A stretch of 29,092 nt of DNA, from assembly GCA_023396065.1 (NCBI GenBank), contig JAEWXF010000022.1:1-29092 (forward strand). The letters run 5' to 3'. Below the pieces are notes generated by a model, which had not been told where the DNA came from, made no database searches, and was given only the letters and a program-made list of their open reading frames with translations. Origin of the DNA: Methanobacteriota archaeon (GTDB lineage: Archaea; Halobacteriota; Methanomicrobia; Methanomicrobiales; Methanocorpusculaceae). Positions 7,058 through 14,413 of this stretch are shown piece by piece (position 1 is the first letter of the stretch; each line of letters opens with the position of its first letter). Position numbers and translations under genes: made by a program.

Positions 7058-7653
7058 GGAAAAATCACCTGTCCGCTGCGGAGCTGCACGATCTGGTCTG
7101 CGGCATTCTGTACTGCCGGGGTATGCGTGCTCCACAGAACATTCGGACACCCGGCGCCCCGGACAAGGGGAAGAATCTCTGCGACGGTCTCCGGGTCGAG
7201 GTGTGAGTCCGGCTCGTCCAGCACCAGCAGATCGGGTTTTCCGATCACGGCGGCGGCAATACCAACGAGCATCTTTTCGCCGCCGGAAAGTGTCCGGCAT
7301 TCGCGGTCCAGAAGCTGCGTGAGGCCGAACTGTTCAGCAACAACCGCAACGGCCGCATCGATTTCGTCAGGATTTGTATGCGCGAACCGAAGCGACGAGG
7401 ATATCTCATCACAGACGAGGGCAAAGATCAAATGGCGGTCCGGGAACTCGGAGACATAGCCTGCCTCACAGCTCCGCGGCGGAACACCGTCAATCTCAAT
7501 GGTCCCCGCAGCCGGCAGAGTGATTCCTGCACAGAGACGGAGAAACGTCGTCTTTCCCGCGCCGTTCTCACCGGTAACCGCGGTGAGTCCGTCAGAAAGC
7601 GTGAGCGCGGGAATATCGAGAATCCCGGAACGGAGATTCTGTATCCGGATCAT
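7054..7653 (-). CDS. bioM: ECF transporter ATPase 1 (BioM-type), short form
   Basis: This is an ABC ATPase of the biotin ECF importer. Walker A is GENGAGKTT (residues ~28-36), signature LSGGEK, Walker B LLVLDEPDSHLD, H-loop STHT. The length is 199 aa, so it too lacks the C-terminal region of typical EcfA proteins. ATG 7653 overlaps the bioY stop by 4 bp. The two ATPases have different signature loops, consistent with the heterodimer normal for ECF systems that carry two ATPase genes. Its neighbours make biotin the substrate. The sequence alone shows only an ABC importer ATPase. Confidence 0.88.
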   Translation of the reverse strand: MIRIQNLRSGILDIPALTLSDGLTAVTGENGAGKTTFLRLCAGITLPAAGTIEIDGVPPRSCEAGYVSEFPDRHLIFALVCDEISSSLRFAHTNPDEIDAAVAVVAEQFGLTQLLDRECRTLSGGEKMLVGIAAAVIGKPDLLVLDEPDSHLDPETVAEILPLVRGAGCPNVLWSTHTPAVQNAADQIVQLRSGQVIFP

Positions 7654-8180
7654 AGAAGATCTGTTCCGGCACGCCTCAGACGGAGAACGACAGCCTCAAC
7701 CACAACCGACTTAATGACATCCCCGACGATAAACGGCAGCACACAGGCAACCACCGCCGCCGCGGGCGTTGCTCCTGTGGAGATCATGAACCAGCCTGCT
7801 CCGAACGCATAACTGCCGAGACCGAAGATCAGCAGAGCAAGGATATCGGTCTTTAGGGACTGCCGCTCAAACAGCAGCCCTGCAACTCCTGCAAAGAGGA
7901 GAAAACCGATCAAAAACCCGCCGGTCGGTCCGAGGAGGATACCGAGACCTGCCGTGCCGTTGTGAAAGATCGGCAGACCAATCGTCCCGAGCAGCACGTA
8001 AAGCGCAACGGGAATCACCGCATATCTCCGCATCACTGCCGCAGCCAGCAGGATAAACAGATTCTGCAGAGTAAACGGTATCATCAGCAGAGGGATTGAA
8101 ATCCATCCGCCGACCGCAATGAGGGCCACAAAGATCGCAGAGAAGGCGAGCAGCCGTGCACGTTTTTCATTCCCGTACAT
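7650..8180 (-). CDS. bioY: Biotin-binding ECF S component BioY
   Basis: BioY is the membrane S component that captures biotin for the ECF importer. The 176-aa protein has six predicted hydrophobic segments and typical BioY sequence: LIAVGGWISIPLLMIPFTLQN near the start, LGTIGLPIFHNGTAGLGILLGPTGGFLIGF in the middle, and PFIVGDVIKSVVVEAVVLRL near the C-terminus. ATG 8180 lies 2 bp from the left arm of the BirA operator, so its transcript must be leaderless or nearly so. It is the first gene of bioY-ATPase-ATPase-bioN, each overlapping its neighbour. Repression by BirA when biotin is abundant is inferred from the operator. Confidence 0.93.
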   Translation of the reverse strand: MYGNEKRARLLAFSAIFVALIAVGGWISIPLLMIPFTLQNLFILLAAAVMRRYAVIPVALYVLLGTIGLPIFHNGTAGLGILLGPTGGFLIGFLLFAGVAGLLFERQSLKTDILALLIFGLGSYAFGAGWFMISTGATPAAAVVACVLPFIVGDVIKSVVVEAVVLRLRRAGTDLL

Positions 8181-8181
8181 A

Positions 8182-8215
8182 ATTGTAAACTACTTATTTA
8201 TTAGAGGTTTACAAT
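8182..8215. promoter_or_regulatory. BirA operator and shared divergent promoter of bioY and bioB
   Basis: The inverted repeat ATTGTAAAC (8182-8190) and GTTTACAAT (8207-8215) is perfect over 9 bp. Written as TTGTAAACT-N14-GGTTTACAA it matches the known bacterial and archaeal BirA box with 14-15 bp spacing. The spacer is the A/T-rich TTATTTATTA, which contains the TATA elements for either direction. Only 41 bp separate the two start codons, so one bound BirA dimer would cover both promoters. Confidence 0.9.
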
Positions 8216-8221
8216 AAAGAT

Positions 8222-9187
8222 ATGGATGGTAAACTGCCGGAGAGCATGAAACAGAGAATAATTGCCGGACATCGGGTAACAAAAGAGGAGGCACAAAAAC
8301 TCGCCTGCGCAGATCTCAACGAACTGGCAAAGGCGGCGAATGACATCCGCCGGCATTTCTGCGGAGATGCCTGTGATATCTGCAGCATTCTCAACGGAAA
8401 AAGCGGCGGATGCAGTGAGGACTGCATCTACTGCGCCCAGTCGGCACACAGCCGGACCGTCGCGCCGGAGTATCCGGTACAGAGTATCGTCCCCCATCTC
8501 TCCCGTATCAGAGAATGCAGCGCAGGCCGGCTGGCGATCGTCACCGCCGGCAGAACCCTGACAGAACCGGAACTTGATCTCCTCTGCGAAAACTACCGGA
8601 TACTGGGAAAAACCTGCAATACATCCCTCTGCGCCTCGCACGGCCTCCTGACCGAATCACAGCTCCTGCGGCTCAAAGAAGCGGGCGTCGTCCGGTATCA
8701 TGCAAATCTGGAAACATCCCGGAGATTTTTCCCGCATATCTGTACGACGCATACCTATGACGACAAGCTGACCGTCATCACCGCCGCACAGCGTGCCGGG
8801 CTTGAGGTGTGCAGCGGCGGTATCTTCGGTATAGGCGAGACGATGGAGGATCGAATCGATATGGCACGGGAACTGCGGAACCTTGGCATCCGGTCGGTAC
8901 CGATCAACATCCTGAATCCGATTCCCGGAACACCGCTCGCGGATGCAGTCCCGATGACGGAAGACGAGATCAGACGGGTTGTTGCCCTCTACCGGTTTAT
9001 CCTGCCGGATTCGTTTCTCCGGATAGCAGGCGGAAGAAATCTTCTGCCGGACAAGGGGAAATGTCTCTTTTCCGCAGGTGCGAACGCCGTCATCTCCGGA
9101 GATTTTCTGACGACCACAGGGATCAGCATCAGTGAAGACAGAGCCATGCTCCGGTCTCTCGGGTTTGAGGAAGAAACAAAAAAATAG
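8222..9187 (+). CDS. bioB: Biotin synthase (radical SAM)
   Basis: Biotin synthase inserts sulfur into dethiobiotin by a radical SAM reaction in the cytosol. The 321-aa protein has the [4Fe-4S] motif CSEDCIYCAQS (residues ~64-74), with the CxxxCxxC Cys, and the BioB-specific sequences NLETSRRFFP (dethiobiotin site), TTHTYDD, CSGGIFGIGET and NILNPIPGTPL. ATG 8222 follows the BirA operator by 6 bp. Its stop is one base from the convergent birA stop. No bioA, bioD or bioF is visible in this window, so dethiobiotin must come from elsewhere in the genome or from outside. A methanogen radical SAM relative with another substrate is a lower-probability alternative. The BirA site strongly supports BioB. 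Confidence 0.93.
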   Translation: MDGKLPESMKQRIIAGHRVTKEEAQKLACADLNELAKAANDIRRHFCGDACDICSILNGKSGGCSEDCIYCAQSAHSRTVAPEYPVQSIVPHLSRIRECSAGRLAIVTAGRTLTEPELDLLCENYRILGKTCNTSLCASHGLLTESQLLRLKEAGVVRYHANLETSRRFFPHICTTHTYDDKLTVITAAQRAGLEVCSGGIFGIGETMEDRIDMARELRNLGIRSVPINILNPIPGTPLADAVPMTEDEIRRVVALYRFILPDSFLRIAGGRNLLPDKGKCLFSAGANAVISGDFLTTTGISISEDRAMLRSLGFEEETKK

Positions 9188-9188
9188 T

Positions 9189-10175
9189 TTAGAGCATGAA
9201 GCAGTCGCCCGCAATCACGCGTTCAACCTCACCGCCGTCGCGGTGGACCAGCAGTGCCCCGTGTTCATCGATATCGATTGCCTCGCCCTCAAAACTTTCC
9301 TTCATCGTTCTGATACGGACGCGGCGGTGAAGCGTGTAGGACAGACTCCGCCATTCGCGGAACAGCGGCTCGGTTTCGCCCATCAGCACCATCTGATAGC
9401 GGCGTTCAAACTCTTTGAGGAACTTGGCAAAGAATTGTGCCCGTTCCACCTCATGACCCAGCTCATCAGAGATGGACGTCACCAGCTTGGAAATATTCGG
9501 CATCGTCCGTTCCACCGAGACGTTCACATCAATACCAAGACCAATCAGGCAGTACCGGAGAATATCATCGTCGGCAGCAAGCTCAATAGTCATTCCTGCG
9601 ACCTTCTTGTCACCGATAAAGACATCATTCGGCCACTTGATCAGAGCCGACAGTCCGAACTCATGCCGGATAGCGCGGGCGAGAGCAAGAGAACCTGCCA
9701 TCATAATACTGAACGTCTGATCGACGTTCAGTTTGGGCATAACCACAATCGTCGCCCAGATACCGCCTTCGGGACTCATCCAGACCCGGTTCATTCTCCC
9801 GATACCGCCGGTCTGCTGTTCGGCAATCAGAACCGTTCCCGGCTGCACCTCATCGCCGACCTCATGGATCATCTGGCGAGCGAGAGCATTCGTGGACGGA
9901 ACCTGTTCAAAGTGGTGCATCTCCTGACCGATGGTCTGTGTCTTTAAGAACCGTTTCACCTCGTACGGAAGCAGAAGCCAGGTCCGTTTCTGCAGAGCAT
10001 AGCCTGTCTTCGGCGATGCGTCAATACAGTATCCCACCTCCCGAAGCAGATTCACATACTTCCATACGGCCGTGCGGCTTATCCCAAGGCGCTCGCTGAT
10101 AACCTCTCCGGGCACCGGGTTGCCGATTCCGGCCTCGTCAAGGATTCGCAGAACATCAAATACAGTCTGTGTCAT
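9189..10175 (-). CDS. birA: Biotin protein ligase with DNA-binding domain (BirA)
   Basis: This bifunctional enzyme activates biotin as biotinyl-AMP and attaches it to a target Lys; here the evident target is PycB. The 328-aa form from ATG 10175 has an N-terminal winged helix (VFDVLRILDEAG...LGISRTAVWKYVNLLREVGY, residues ~5-55) that makes it a repressor as well. The ligase domain follows, with the biotinyl-AMP loop IGRMNRVWMSPEGGIW (~110-125) and the catalytic KWPNDVFI. The C-terminal ~60 residues form the SH3-like domain. ATG 10175 has GGAG 5 nt upstream. GTG 10181 is possible. Repressor function is supported by the operator 2 kb away at 8182-8215. Its gene converges on bioB. Confidence 0.94.
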   Translation of the reverse strand: MTQTVFDVLRILDEAGIGNPVPGEVISERLGISRTAVWKYVNLLREVGYCIDASPKTGYALQKRTWLLLPYEVKRFLKTQTIGQEMHHFEQVPSTNALARQMIHEVGDEVQPGTVLIAEQQTGGIGRMNRVWMSPEGGIWATIVVMPKLNVDQTFSIMMAGSLALARAIRHEFGLSALIKWPNDVFIGDKKVAGMTIELAADDDILRYCLIGLGIDVNVSVERTMPNISKLVTSISDELGHEVERAQFFAKFLKEFERRYQMVLMGETEPLFREWRSLSYTLHRRVRIRTMKESFEGEAIDIDEHGALLVHRDGGEVERVIAGDCFML

Positions 10176-10575
10176 GACCACTCCGTCCCGGAAATTCTCC
10201 GGGACCTCTATACCTTCAATCTAAGGCATAGACCATGAAGAAGATTTCGCTCGGATCAGTATGAAACCAGAAACCTTCGGAAAAGTACGGATACAGAGTG
10301 TAGACGGGACCTGCGCCTACAAAATACCTGGGATACAACCCCTATTTTGGAAAATACCCGAGAACTGCTGGGTGTAACCGATGTTGACGACATTTTCCTA
10401 TTGTAGAGCGATAAAAATGCCCTTAGAAGGAAGTATTTCCAGAGTCTACATCGGTTACAGTTTCAGAAAAAGAAATATATAGGAATATTTCCAGGATTCA
10501 AGGAAGAATTCCGGATATTTTTGTAACCGATGAGGGAAAATGAATCGTCAACAGAGCGGTTACAGAGGTTACACC
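10176..10575. other. 400-bp intergenic region upstream of birA
   Basis: No gene is supported here. The region separates the birA start from the stop of the GATase-like gene; both are on the minus strand, so it would hold the birA promoter. It contains three copies of TGTAACCGATG (10373-10532). There are also A/T-rich blocks, including GGAATATTTCC near 10482-10492 and the sequence AAAATACC near 10320 and again near 10351. No BirA box is seen, so birA does not appear to be autoregulated by the same site. Confidence 0.6.
10373..10532. repeat. Three copies of an 11-bp motif TGTAACCGATG, one inverted
   Basis: Copies lie at 10373-10383 (+), 10449-10459 (inverted, CATCGGTTACA) and 10522-10532 (+). 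Centre-to-centre spacings are 76 and 73 bp. The first and second copies also share GTTGAC/GTAGAC beyond the core. Neighbouring copies could pair as 11-bp stems with ~65-nt loops, or they could be binding sites for a dimeric protein. The function is unknown. Confidence 0.7.
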
Positions 10576-11166
10576 TCAGAACCGGATTTCCCTCTCCGTC
10601 GTACCGAACAGTTTCAGAAATGCATCGGTAGGATACTCGTGAGTACTCGCAAGAAACAGCGTGCCTTCTCCTATCCTGCACTCAACAAACACAGGAAAAC
10701 CGTTCTCCGCAACCGCAACCGGTTTTCCCGGAAACTTCGTAAACCAGCCGTCCGTCGGAAACGCCTCGGTATTATAGCCGTCAAAGAAAGATTTCCAGGG
10801 AGAATCCGCATCAATCGTCAGAGCATGCTCCGCAAACCCAAAGTGATACTCCACCTCGACCGGCAGCCAGTCGTAGGGATGACCGGTATTTGACGGATCG
10901 GCAGCCCCGAACACAAACAGCCTGCCGCCCTCGTTCAGATACTCGGCAACTCTGCCGGAAACCGCACGCAGCGCCGGCAGAAGCTTTGAGTACTGCAGAT
11001 TGCCAAAACCGGTCGGAATCAGAATGCCGGTATAGTGCCCCCGGTAAAACGGAGCCGCAAGCATCAGAGGCGTTACCGCCTCGCAGTACCCGAGAGAATC
11101 CTCCACCAGCCGGTGAAACATCATCTTATTGTCCCAGAACACCGCAAGGTGAGTACATCCCGTCAT
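10576..11166 (-). CDS. Unknown protein, GATase/ThuA-like fold, in the rtcB operon
   Basis: I do not recognise a named family. The 196-aa protein has the shape of a class I glutamine-amidotransferase-like or ThuA-like domain. There is an early strand (HLAVFWDN), then YTGILIPTGFGN (~residues 45-56), VAEYLNEGGRLFVFGAADP (~73-92), and late GTLFLASTHEYPT, where a His is near the C-terminus. A catalytic Cys in the usual nucleophile elbow is not visible, so glutaminase activity is doubtful. ATG 11166 overlaps the rtcB stop by 4 bp, so it is cotranscribed and perhaps translationally coupled. A role linked to RNA ligation or repair is inference from context only. Confidence 0.75.
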   Translation of the reverse strand: MTGCTHLAVFWDNKMMFHRLVEDSLGYCEAVTPLMLAAPFYRGHYTGILIPTGFGNLQYSKLLPALRAVSGRVAEYLNEGGRLFVFGAADPSNTGHPYDWLPVEVEYHFGFAEHALTIDADSPWKSFFDGYNTEAFPTDGWFTKFPGKPVAVAENGFPVFVECRIGEGTLFLASTHEYPTDAFLKLFGTTEREIRF

Positions 11167-12602
11167 CCCTTAATCACCCCGAGCGGCCGCAGACGGGCAA
11201 CAATCCGGGAAATTCCCGCATCATGCACCACCTGAACAACCTCACTGCTTGGTTTGTACACATCCGGCGCCTCTTCCGCGATCGTCGCGGCATTCGGGGC
11301 GCGGACAATAATTCCGCGTTTTGCAAGCTCCCCGGCCACCGCTTCCCCGGTAAGACTCCGCTTTGCCGAAGACCGGCTCTGCGTCCTCCCTGCCCCGTGA
11401 CAGGTACTGCCGAACGTCCTCTCCATCGCACCCGCCGTCCCGGCAAGCAGATAAGACGACGTCCCCATACTGCCCGGAATAATCACCGGCTGACCGGAGT
11501 CGCGGAACTCCTGCGGAATCTCCCGCCGCCCGGGTCCGAATGCCCGGGTAGCACCTTTCCGGTGGACACAGACACGGCGGCTGCCGGCACTGCCGTCCGG
11601 AGAATGCTCCTCCCACTTTGCCACATTGTGCGCCACATCATAGACAAGCGGCATCTCCTCATACGCAATACCGAACCGCTTCCCCAACAGTTCCCGGACG
11701 ATATGTGTAATGATCTGCCGGTTGGCCCATGCATAGTTTGCCGAAGCCGCCATTGCACCGAAGTAGGCCTCGCCTTCCGGAGAGTGAAGCGGGGCGCAGG
11801 CCAGCTGACGATCCGGAAGATCAATGCCGTACTTCTTCACCGCCTCCTCAAGGACCTGCAGATGATCCGTACAGACCTGATGTCCCAGACCCCGTGACCC
11901 GCAGTGAATCATCACACAGACCTGACCTTCGGAAACCCCGAACGTCTTTGCCGTATCCGGATCCGCAATCTCGTCGACAACCTGCAGTTCAAGGAAATGG
12001 TTGCCGGACCCAAGCGTTCCGCACTGCGGAATCCCCCGCGCCCGGGCTTTCTTACTGACAAATTCTATCTCTGCCCCGTCCATCGCCCCGTTCTCCTCAC
12101 ATCGCGGGATATCCGCATCCATACCGTACCCAAGCTCCACGGCAGACGCAGCCCCGTCGGTCAGCATCCCGGAAAGCTGCTCCTGCGTTAAGCGAAGCGG
12201 ACTTTTCGCCCCGACTCCGGTAGGAACTGCGGAGAAAAGATCCTCAATGAGACCTTTTTTGTCGGAAAGATCCTGAACCGTCAGCGGCGTGGTAATCATC
12301 CGGACACCGCAGTTGATGTCAAACCCGACACCGCCCGGAGAGATAACGCCGGTCTCCTCATCAAACGCCCCGACACCGCCGATCGGAAATCCGTATCCCC
12401 AGTGAATATCCGGCATGCCAAGAGAATACCGGAGGATACCCGGCAGTGCCGCAACGTTCGCAAGCTGGGTCAGCGCCCCCTCTTCAAGGCCTGCGGCAAG
12501 ATGGTCCGAGAGGAAAAACCGTCCCGGAACCCGCATACCGGGAACGAAATCCTGCGGAACTTCCCACTCGGTATCGGTAATTTTCTGTATTTTGCTGTTC
12601 AT
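11163..12602 (-). CDS. rtcB: RNA-splicing ligase RtcB
   Basis: RtcB joins 2',3'-cyclic-phosphate and 5'-hydroxyl RNA ends, as in tRNA splicing, using GTP and Mn2+. The 479-aa length is standard. Visible metal and guanylylation residues include the Cys in GVGFDINCGVRM (~residue 97), the His in GSGNHFLE, the His in HCGSRGLGHQ and the nucleotide-binding His in TCHGAGR (~404), followed by SRSSAKR. GGVGFDI and TPLTV near the N-terminus also match. ATG 12602 lies 8 bp after the archease stop, so the RtcB cofactor is encoded just upstream. No intein is present: the sequence is continuous at the usual length. Confidence 0.96.
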   Translation of the reverse strand: MNSKIQKITDTEWEVPQDFVPGMRVPGRFFLSDHLAAGLEEGALTQLANVAALPGILRYSLGMPDIHWGYGFPIGGVGAFDEETGVISPGGVGFDINCGVRMITTPLTVQDLSDKKGLIEDLFSAVPTGVGAKSPLRLTQEQLSGMLTDGAASAVELGYGMDADIPRCEENGAMDGAEIEFVSKKARARGIPQCGTLGSGNHFLELQVVDEIADPDTAKTFGVSEGQVCVMIHCGSRGLGHQVCTDHLQVLEEAVKKYGIDLPDRQLACAPLHSPEGEAYFGAMAASANYAWANRQIITHIVRELLGKRFGIAYEEMPLVYDVAHNVAKWEEHSPDGSAGSRRVCVHRKGATRAFGPGRREIPQEFRDSGQPVIIPGSMGTSSYLLAGTAGAMERTFGSTCHGAGRTQSRSSAKRSLTGEAVAGELAKRGIIVRAPNAATIAEEAPDVYKPSSEVVQVVHDAGISRIVARLRPLGVIKG

Positions 12603-12610
12603 GACTGATC

Positions 12611-13024
12611 TCAGATATCAAAGATGATGATAAGTTCATATCCGGCAGAGGTCTGCCGGAGCGAAAGGCCGGAGTAGGAGATACCTTTGACCCCGATACC
12701 CCCGGAATGCTTCTCCCGGGAAAACGCAACGCCGGCAACCGTCCCGGAGACGGCTGTTCCCGAAACCTCCGCAGTGATCGTCTGGGGAACAAGATACTCG
12801 GTCTCCATCAGAAACAGAAGCTCGGACAGATAGTTCACCAGCAGTTCAGGCAGATCCTTTCCCTCCGCTGCGAGGGGAAAGGACGCGTCCGGCGTCTCGT
12901 ACGGATACGCGCCGTAGAGCGTGGCACTCAGGGCAAACCCGCTTTCGGAAAGAAGGTCGGGGAAGGTCGGCGCGGTAATTTTCATCCGGACGTCGGCAGT
13001 GTGTTCCAGTTCCTCAAACGTCAT
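12611..13024 (-). CDS. Archease (RtcB activator)
   Basis: Archease helps load GTP onto RtcB and gives it multiple turnovers. The 137-aa protein starts with FEELEHTADVRMKI, the family hallmark with the conserved His and Asp (residues ~7-10). The C-terminal part has the family's GIGVKGISYSGL and a final hydrophobic strand with a terminal Asp (IIIFDI). The gene overlaps the upstream 93-aa gene by 11 bp and is followed by rtcB at 8 bp. This is a common archaeal pairing. Confidence 0.92.
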   Translation of the reverse strand: MTFEELEHTADVRMKITAPTFPDLLSESGFALSATLYGAYPYETPDASFPLAAEGKDLPELLVNYLSELLFLMETEYLVPQTITAEVSGTAVSGTVAGVAFSREKHSGGIGVKGISYSGLSLRQTSAGYELIIIFDI

Positions 13025-13295
13025 ACGGGTTTTCGGTGTACATGATTCGGGGAACCAGCCGCATCGTGATCTCGGATATCCACTGAACCTGATACCGGGA
13101 AATAAAGATGAGATGGTCTCCTGCTTTGATGGGAATATCGCTTGGTTTGGCCGGCGTTACTTTGACCGGCATCAGAACCGGGCCGCTACATGAGGTACTG
13201 ATCCGGAAATCACCGCCGCGCTTGTCCATATACGCGATGACCTCATCGGCAACGGCAATCTCAGACAGCTGCGGACCTCCCTGTGTGTTATCCAT
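13014..13295 (-). CDS. Small conserved-looking protein (93 aa), first gene of the rtcB operon
   Basis: No family is recognised. The protein is soluble, with alternating strands: VADEVIAYMDKRGGDFRISTSCSG, then a run of VLMPVKVTPAKPSDIPIK and GDHLIFISRYQVQWI. The single Cys (~residue 36) lies in a turn, and the fold may be a small beta-barrel. It overlaps archease by 11 bp and heads the operon, so expression is linked to RtcB. Whether it acts on RNA is not shown by its sequence. The start ATG 13295 is the only upstream in-frame candidate near the promoter region. Confidence 0.75.
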   Translation of the reverse strand: MDNTQGGPQLSEIAVADEVIAYMDKRGGDFRISTSCSGPVLMPVKVTPAKPSDIPIKAGDHLIFISRYQVQWISEITMRLVPRIMYTENPYDV

Positions 13296-13344
13296 TGTCT
13301 AAGTAGTAGGGAGTTGTATGCACAAAAAAGTTGGGACGAAAGGG

Positions 13345-13668
13345 CTAGACCGGCGCCGCGTCCGATATAGCCCGTTCAATGACATCAACGTACTGTTCTT
13401 TGACTTCGTAAATCCCGATCGAGCCGTCCTGACTGCGACGCAGAGACAGGATTCCGAGTTTGGAGGCAATTGTGCCGACCATGGATGCCAGAGAGTGGTA
13501 ACTGACGCTAAACCTCTCCGACAGCTTCTCGTGAATCTGTGCGACCGTCAGGGACTTGGCACGAACGAAAAGCCCCAGCAGTTCCTTGCGGATGCCGGAC
13601 TTGTCCCGGGCGAGATACTTCCGAAGCCGGGTCTCTATCTCCTTTCGTAGATCTGAAGGCGATAGCAT
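13345..13668 (-). CDS. DUF2551-like helix-turn-helix protein
   Basis: This 107-aa protein has a winged-helix layout and resembles the methanogen DUF2551 family of putative regulators. The first ~25 residues are basic and helical (LRKEIETRLRKYLARD). Then come a recognition-type region (AKSLTVAQIHEKLSERFSVSYHSLASMVGTIASKLG) and a wing (LSLRRSQDGSIGIYEVKEQY). ATG 13668 is preferred to 13692, because a TATA box (AATATAAATA on the plus strand, 13691-13700) lies 27 bp upstream, which fits a leaderless transcript. The 49-bp gap to the rtcB operon contains nothing evident. The target genes are unknown. The DUF name is from memory of the family and should be confirmed. Confidence 0.78.
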   Translation of the reverse strand: MLSPSDLRKEIETRLRKYLARDKSGIRKELLGLFVRAKSLTVAQIHEKLSERFSVSYHSLASMVGTIASKLGILSLRRSQDGSIGIYEVKEQYVDVIERAISDAAPV

Positions 13669-13689
13669 GTTCAATGTTATGAATCCCCA

Positions 13690-13701
13690 CAATATAAATA
13701 G
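13690..13701 (-). promoter_or_regulatory. TATA box of the DUF2551-like gene
   Basis: Minus-strand TATTTATATT is centred 27 bp upstream of ATG 13668. Confidence 0.5.
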
Positions 13702-13777
13702 ATATCGGTAATACGGAAAAAATCAGGAAAATACATCTTATTCATATCATGGGAAACGCAATACTAGTGTACAATTA

Positions 13778-14413
13778 ATGCTGTATTCCCCCTATGAATA
13801 TCTGATCTTCCGCGGGCTTGAAGAGAGAACGAAAACGGCCGGGAACAATCCGGATACCCGGTGGTTTCCCCGGGAAATCTGTTTTATGCTGAGTGAAACT
13901 GACCTGAAACGCGATCCCGGAAAACTGGAGGACGTCTGCAGCTGGTGTATGCTGTTCCCGGAGATCGAACGGATTATTTTTCATATCAGTTCCCTTCAGC
14001 CCGACACAATGACCGCATACATTCCGCGACTGAGAGAGATCGGCAGGAAAACCTCACTGCAGCTGAGTACACCTGAGAAGGACACCAGATGCGGTTCCGG
14101 GAAACCGGAGGTGCTGATTGTGCTTGGTAAAAGCGGGCGCGAGGAGATTACCGATGCGATTGTCCAGATTGCGCACGGAGATTATGATCCGGAGACGATC
14201 ACCGAGGAAACAATTGAGTCGCATCTGAAGTACAAGGTGAATCCCGACTTCGTGATTAAAACCGGCGGGAGTCATCTGACGGATTTTCTGATCTGGCAGT
14301 CGGTGTACTCTGAATTATTTTTTACGGATGTCAACTGGAGCAGATTCAGACGCATCGACTTTTTCCGGGCACTGCGGGATTATCAGTCCCGGGTTCGCAA
14401 GTACGGGAAGTAA
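13778..14413 (+). CDS. Divergent cis-prenyltransferase-like protein (UppS/NgBR-like)
   Basis: The C-terminal ~65 residues match undecaprenyl/dehydrodolichyl diphosphate synthases: KYKVNPDFVIKTGG, then SHLTDFLIWQSVYSELFFTD, then FFRALRDYQSRVRKYGK. The N-terminal region lacks the family's substrate motif with Asp and Arg (DGNRRWA). In its place is FMLSETDLKRD, followed by the WCM segment (CSWCMLFPEIERIIFH) that is also seen in the non-catalytic NgBR/Nus1 subunit of eukaryotic enzymes. The usual IRTGG is IKTGG here. At 211 aa it is shorter than normal UppS (~240-250). A role as the accessory subunit of a heteromeric polyprenyl synthase is my inference; the catalytic partner is not in this window. 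The stop touches the convergent radC stop with no gap. Confidence 0.8.
   Translation: MLYSPYEYLIFRGLEERTKTAGNNPDTRWFPREICFMLSETDLKRDPGKLEDVCSWCMLFPEIERIIFHISSLQPDTMTAYIPRLREIGRKTSLQLSTPEKDTRCGSGKPEVLIVLGKSGREEITDAIVQIAHGDYDPETITEETIESHLKYKVNPDFVIKTGGSHLTDFLIWQSVYSELFFTDVNWSRFRRIDFFRALRDYQSRVRKYGK

Noticed and set aside
7054..7300. N-terminal extension of the second ECF ATPase upstream of 7057
   Set aside because: The residues there are Arg/Pro/Gly-rich and out of frame with the real upstream ATPase, which is coding in another frame. GTG 7057 with a 4-bp overlap gives a normal ABC start.
10373..10532. A possible CRISPR array in the birA upstream gap
   Set aside because: The repeats are only 11 bp, one copy is inverted, and no cas gene is nearby.
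10463..10681. Minus-strand ORF of 72 aa extending into the birA upstream gap
   Set aside because: It overlaps the end of the GATase-like gene out of frame and has no start signal or family resemblance.
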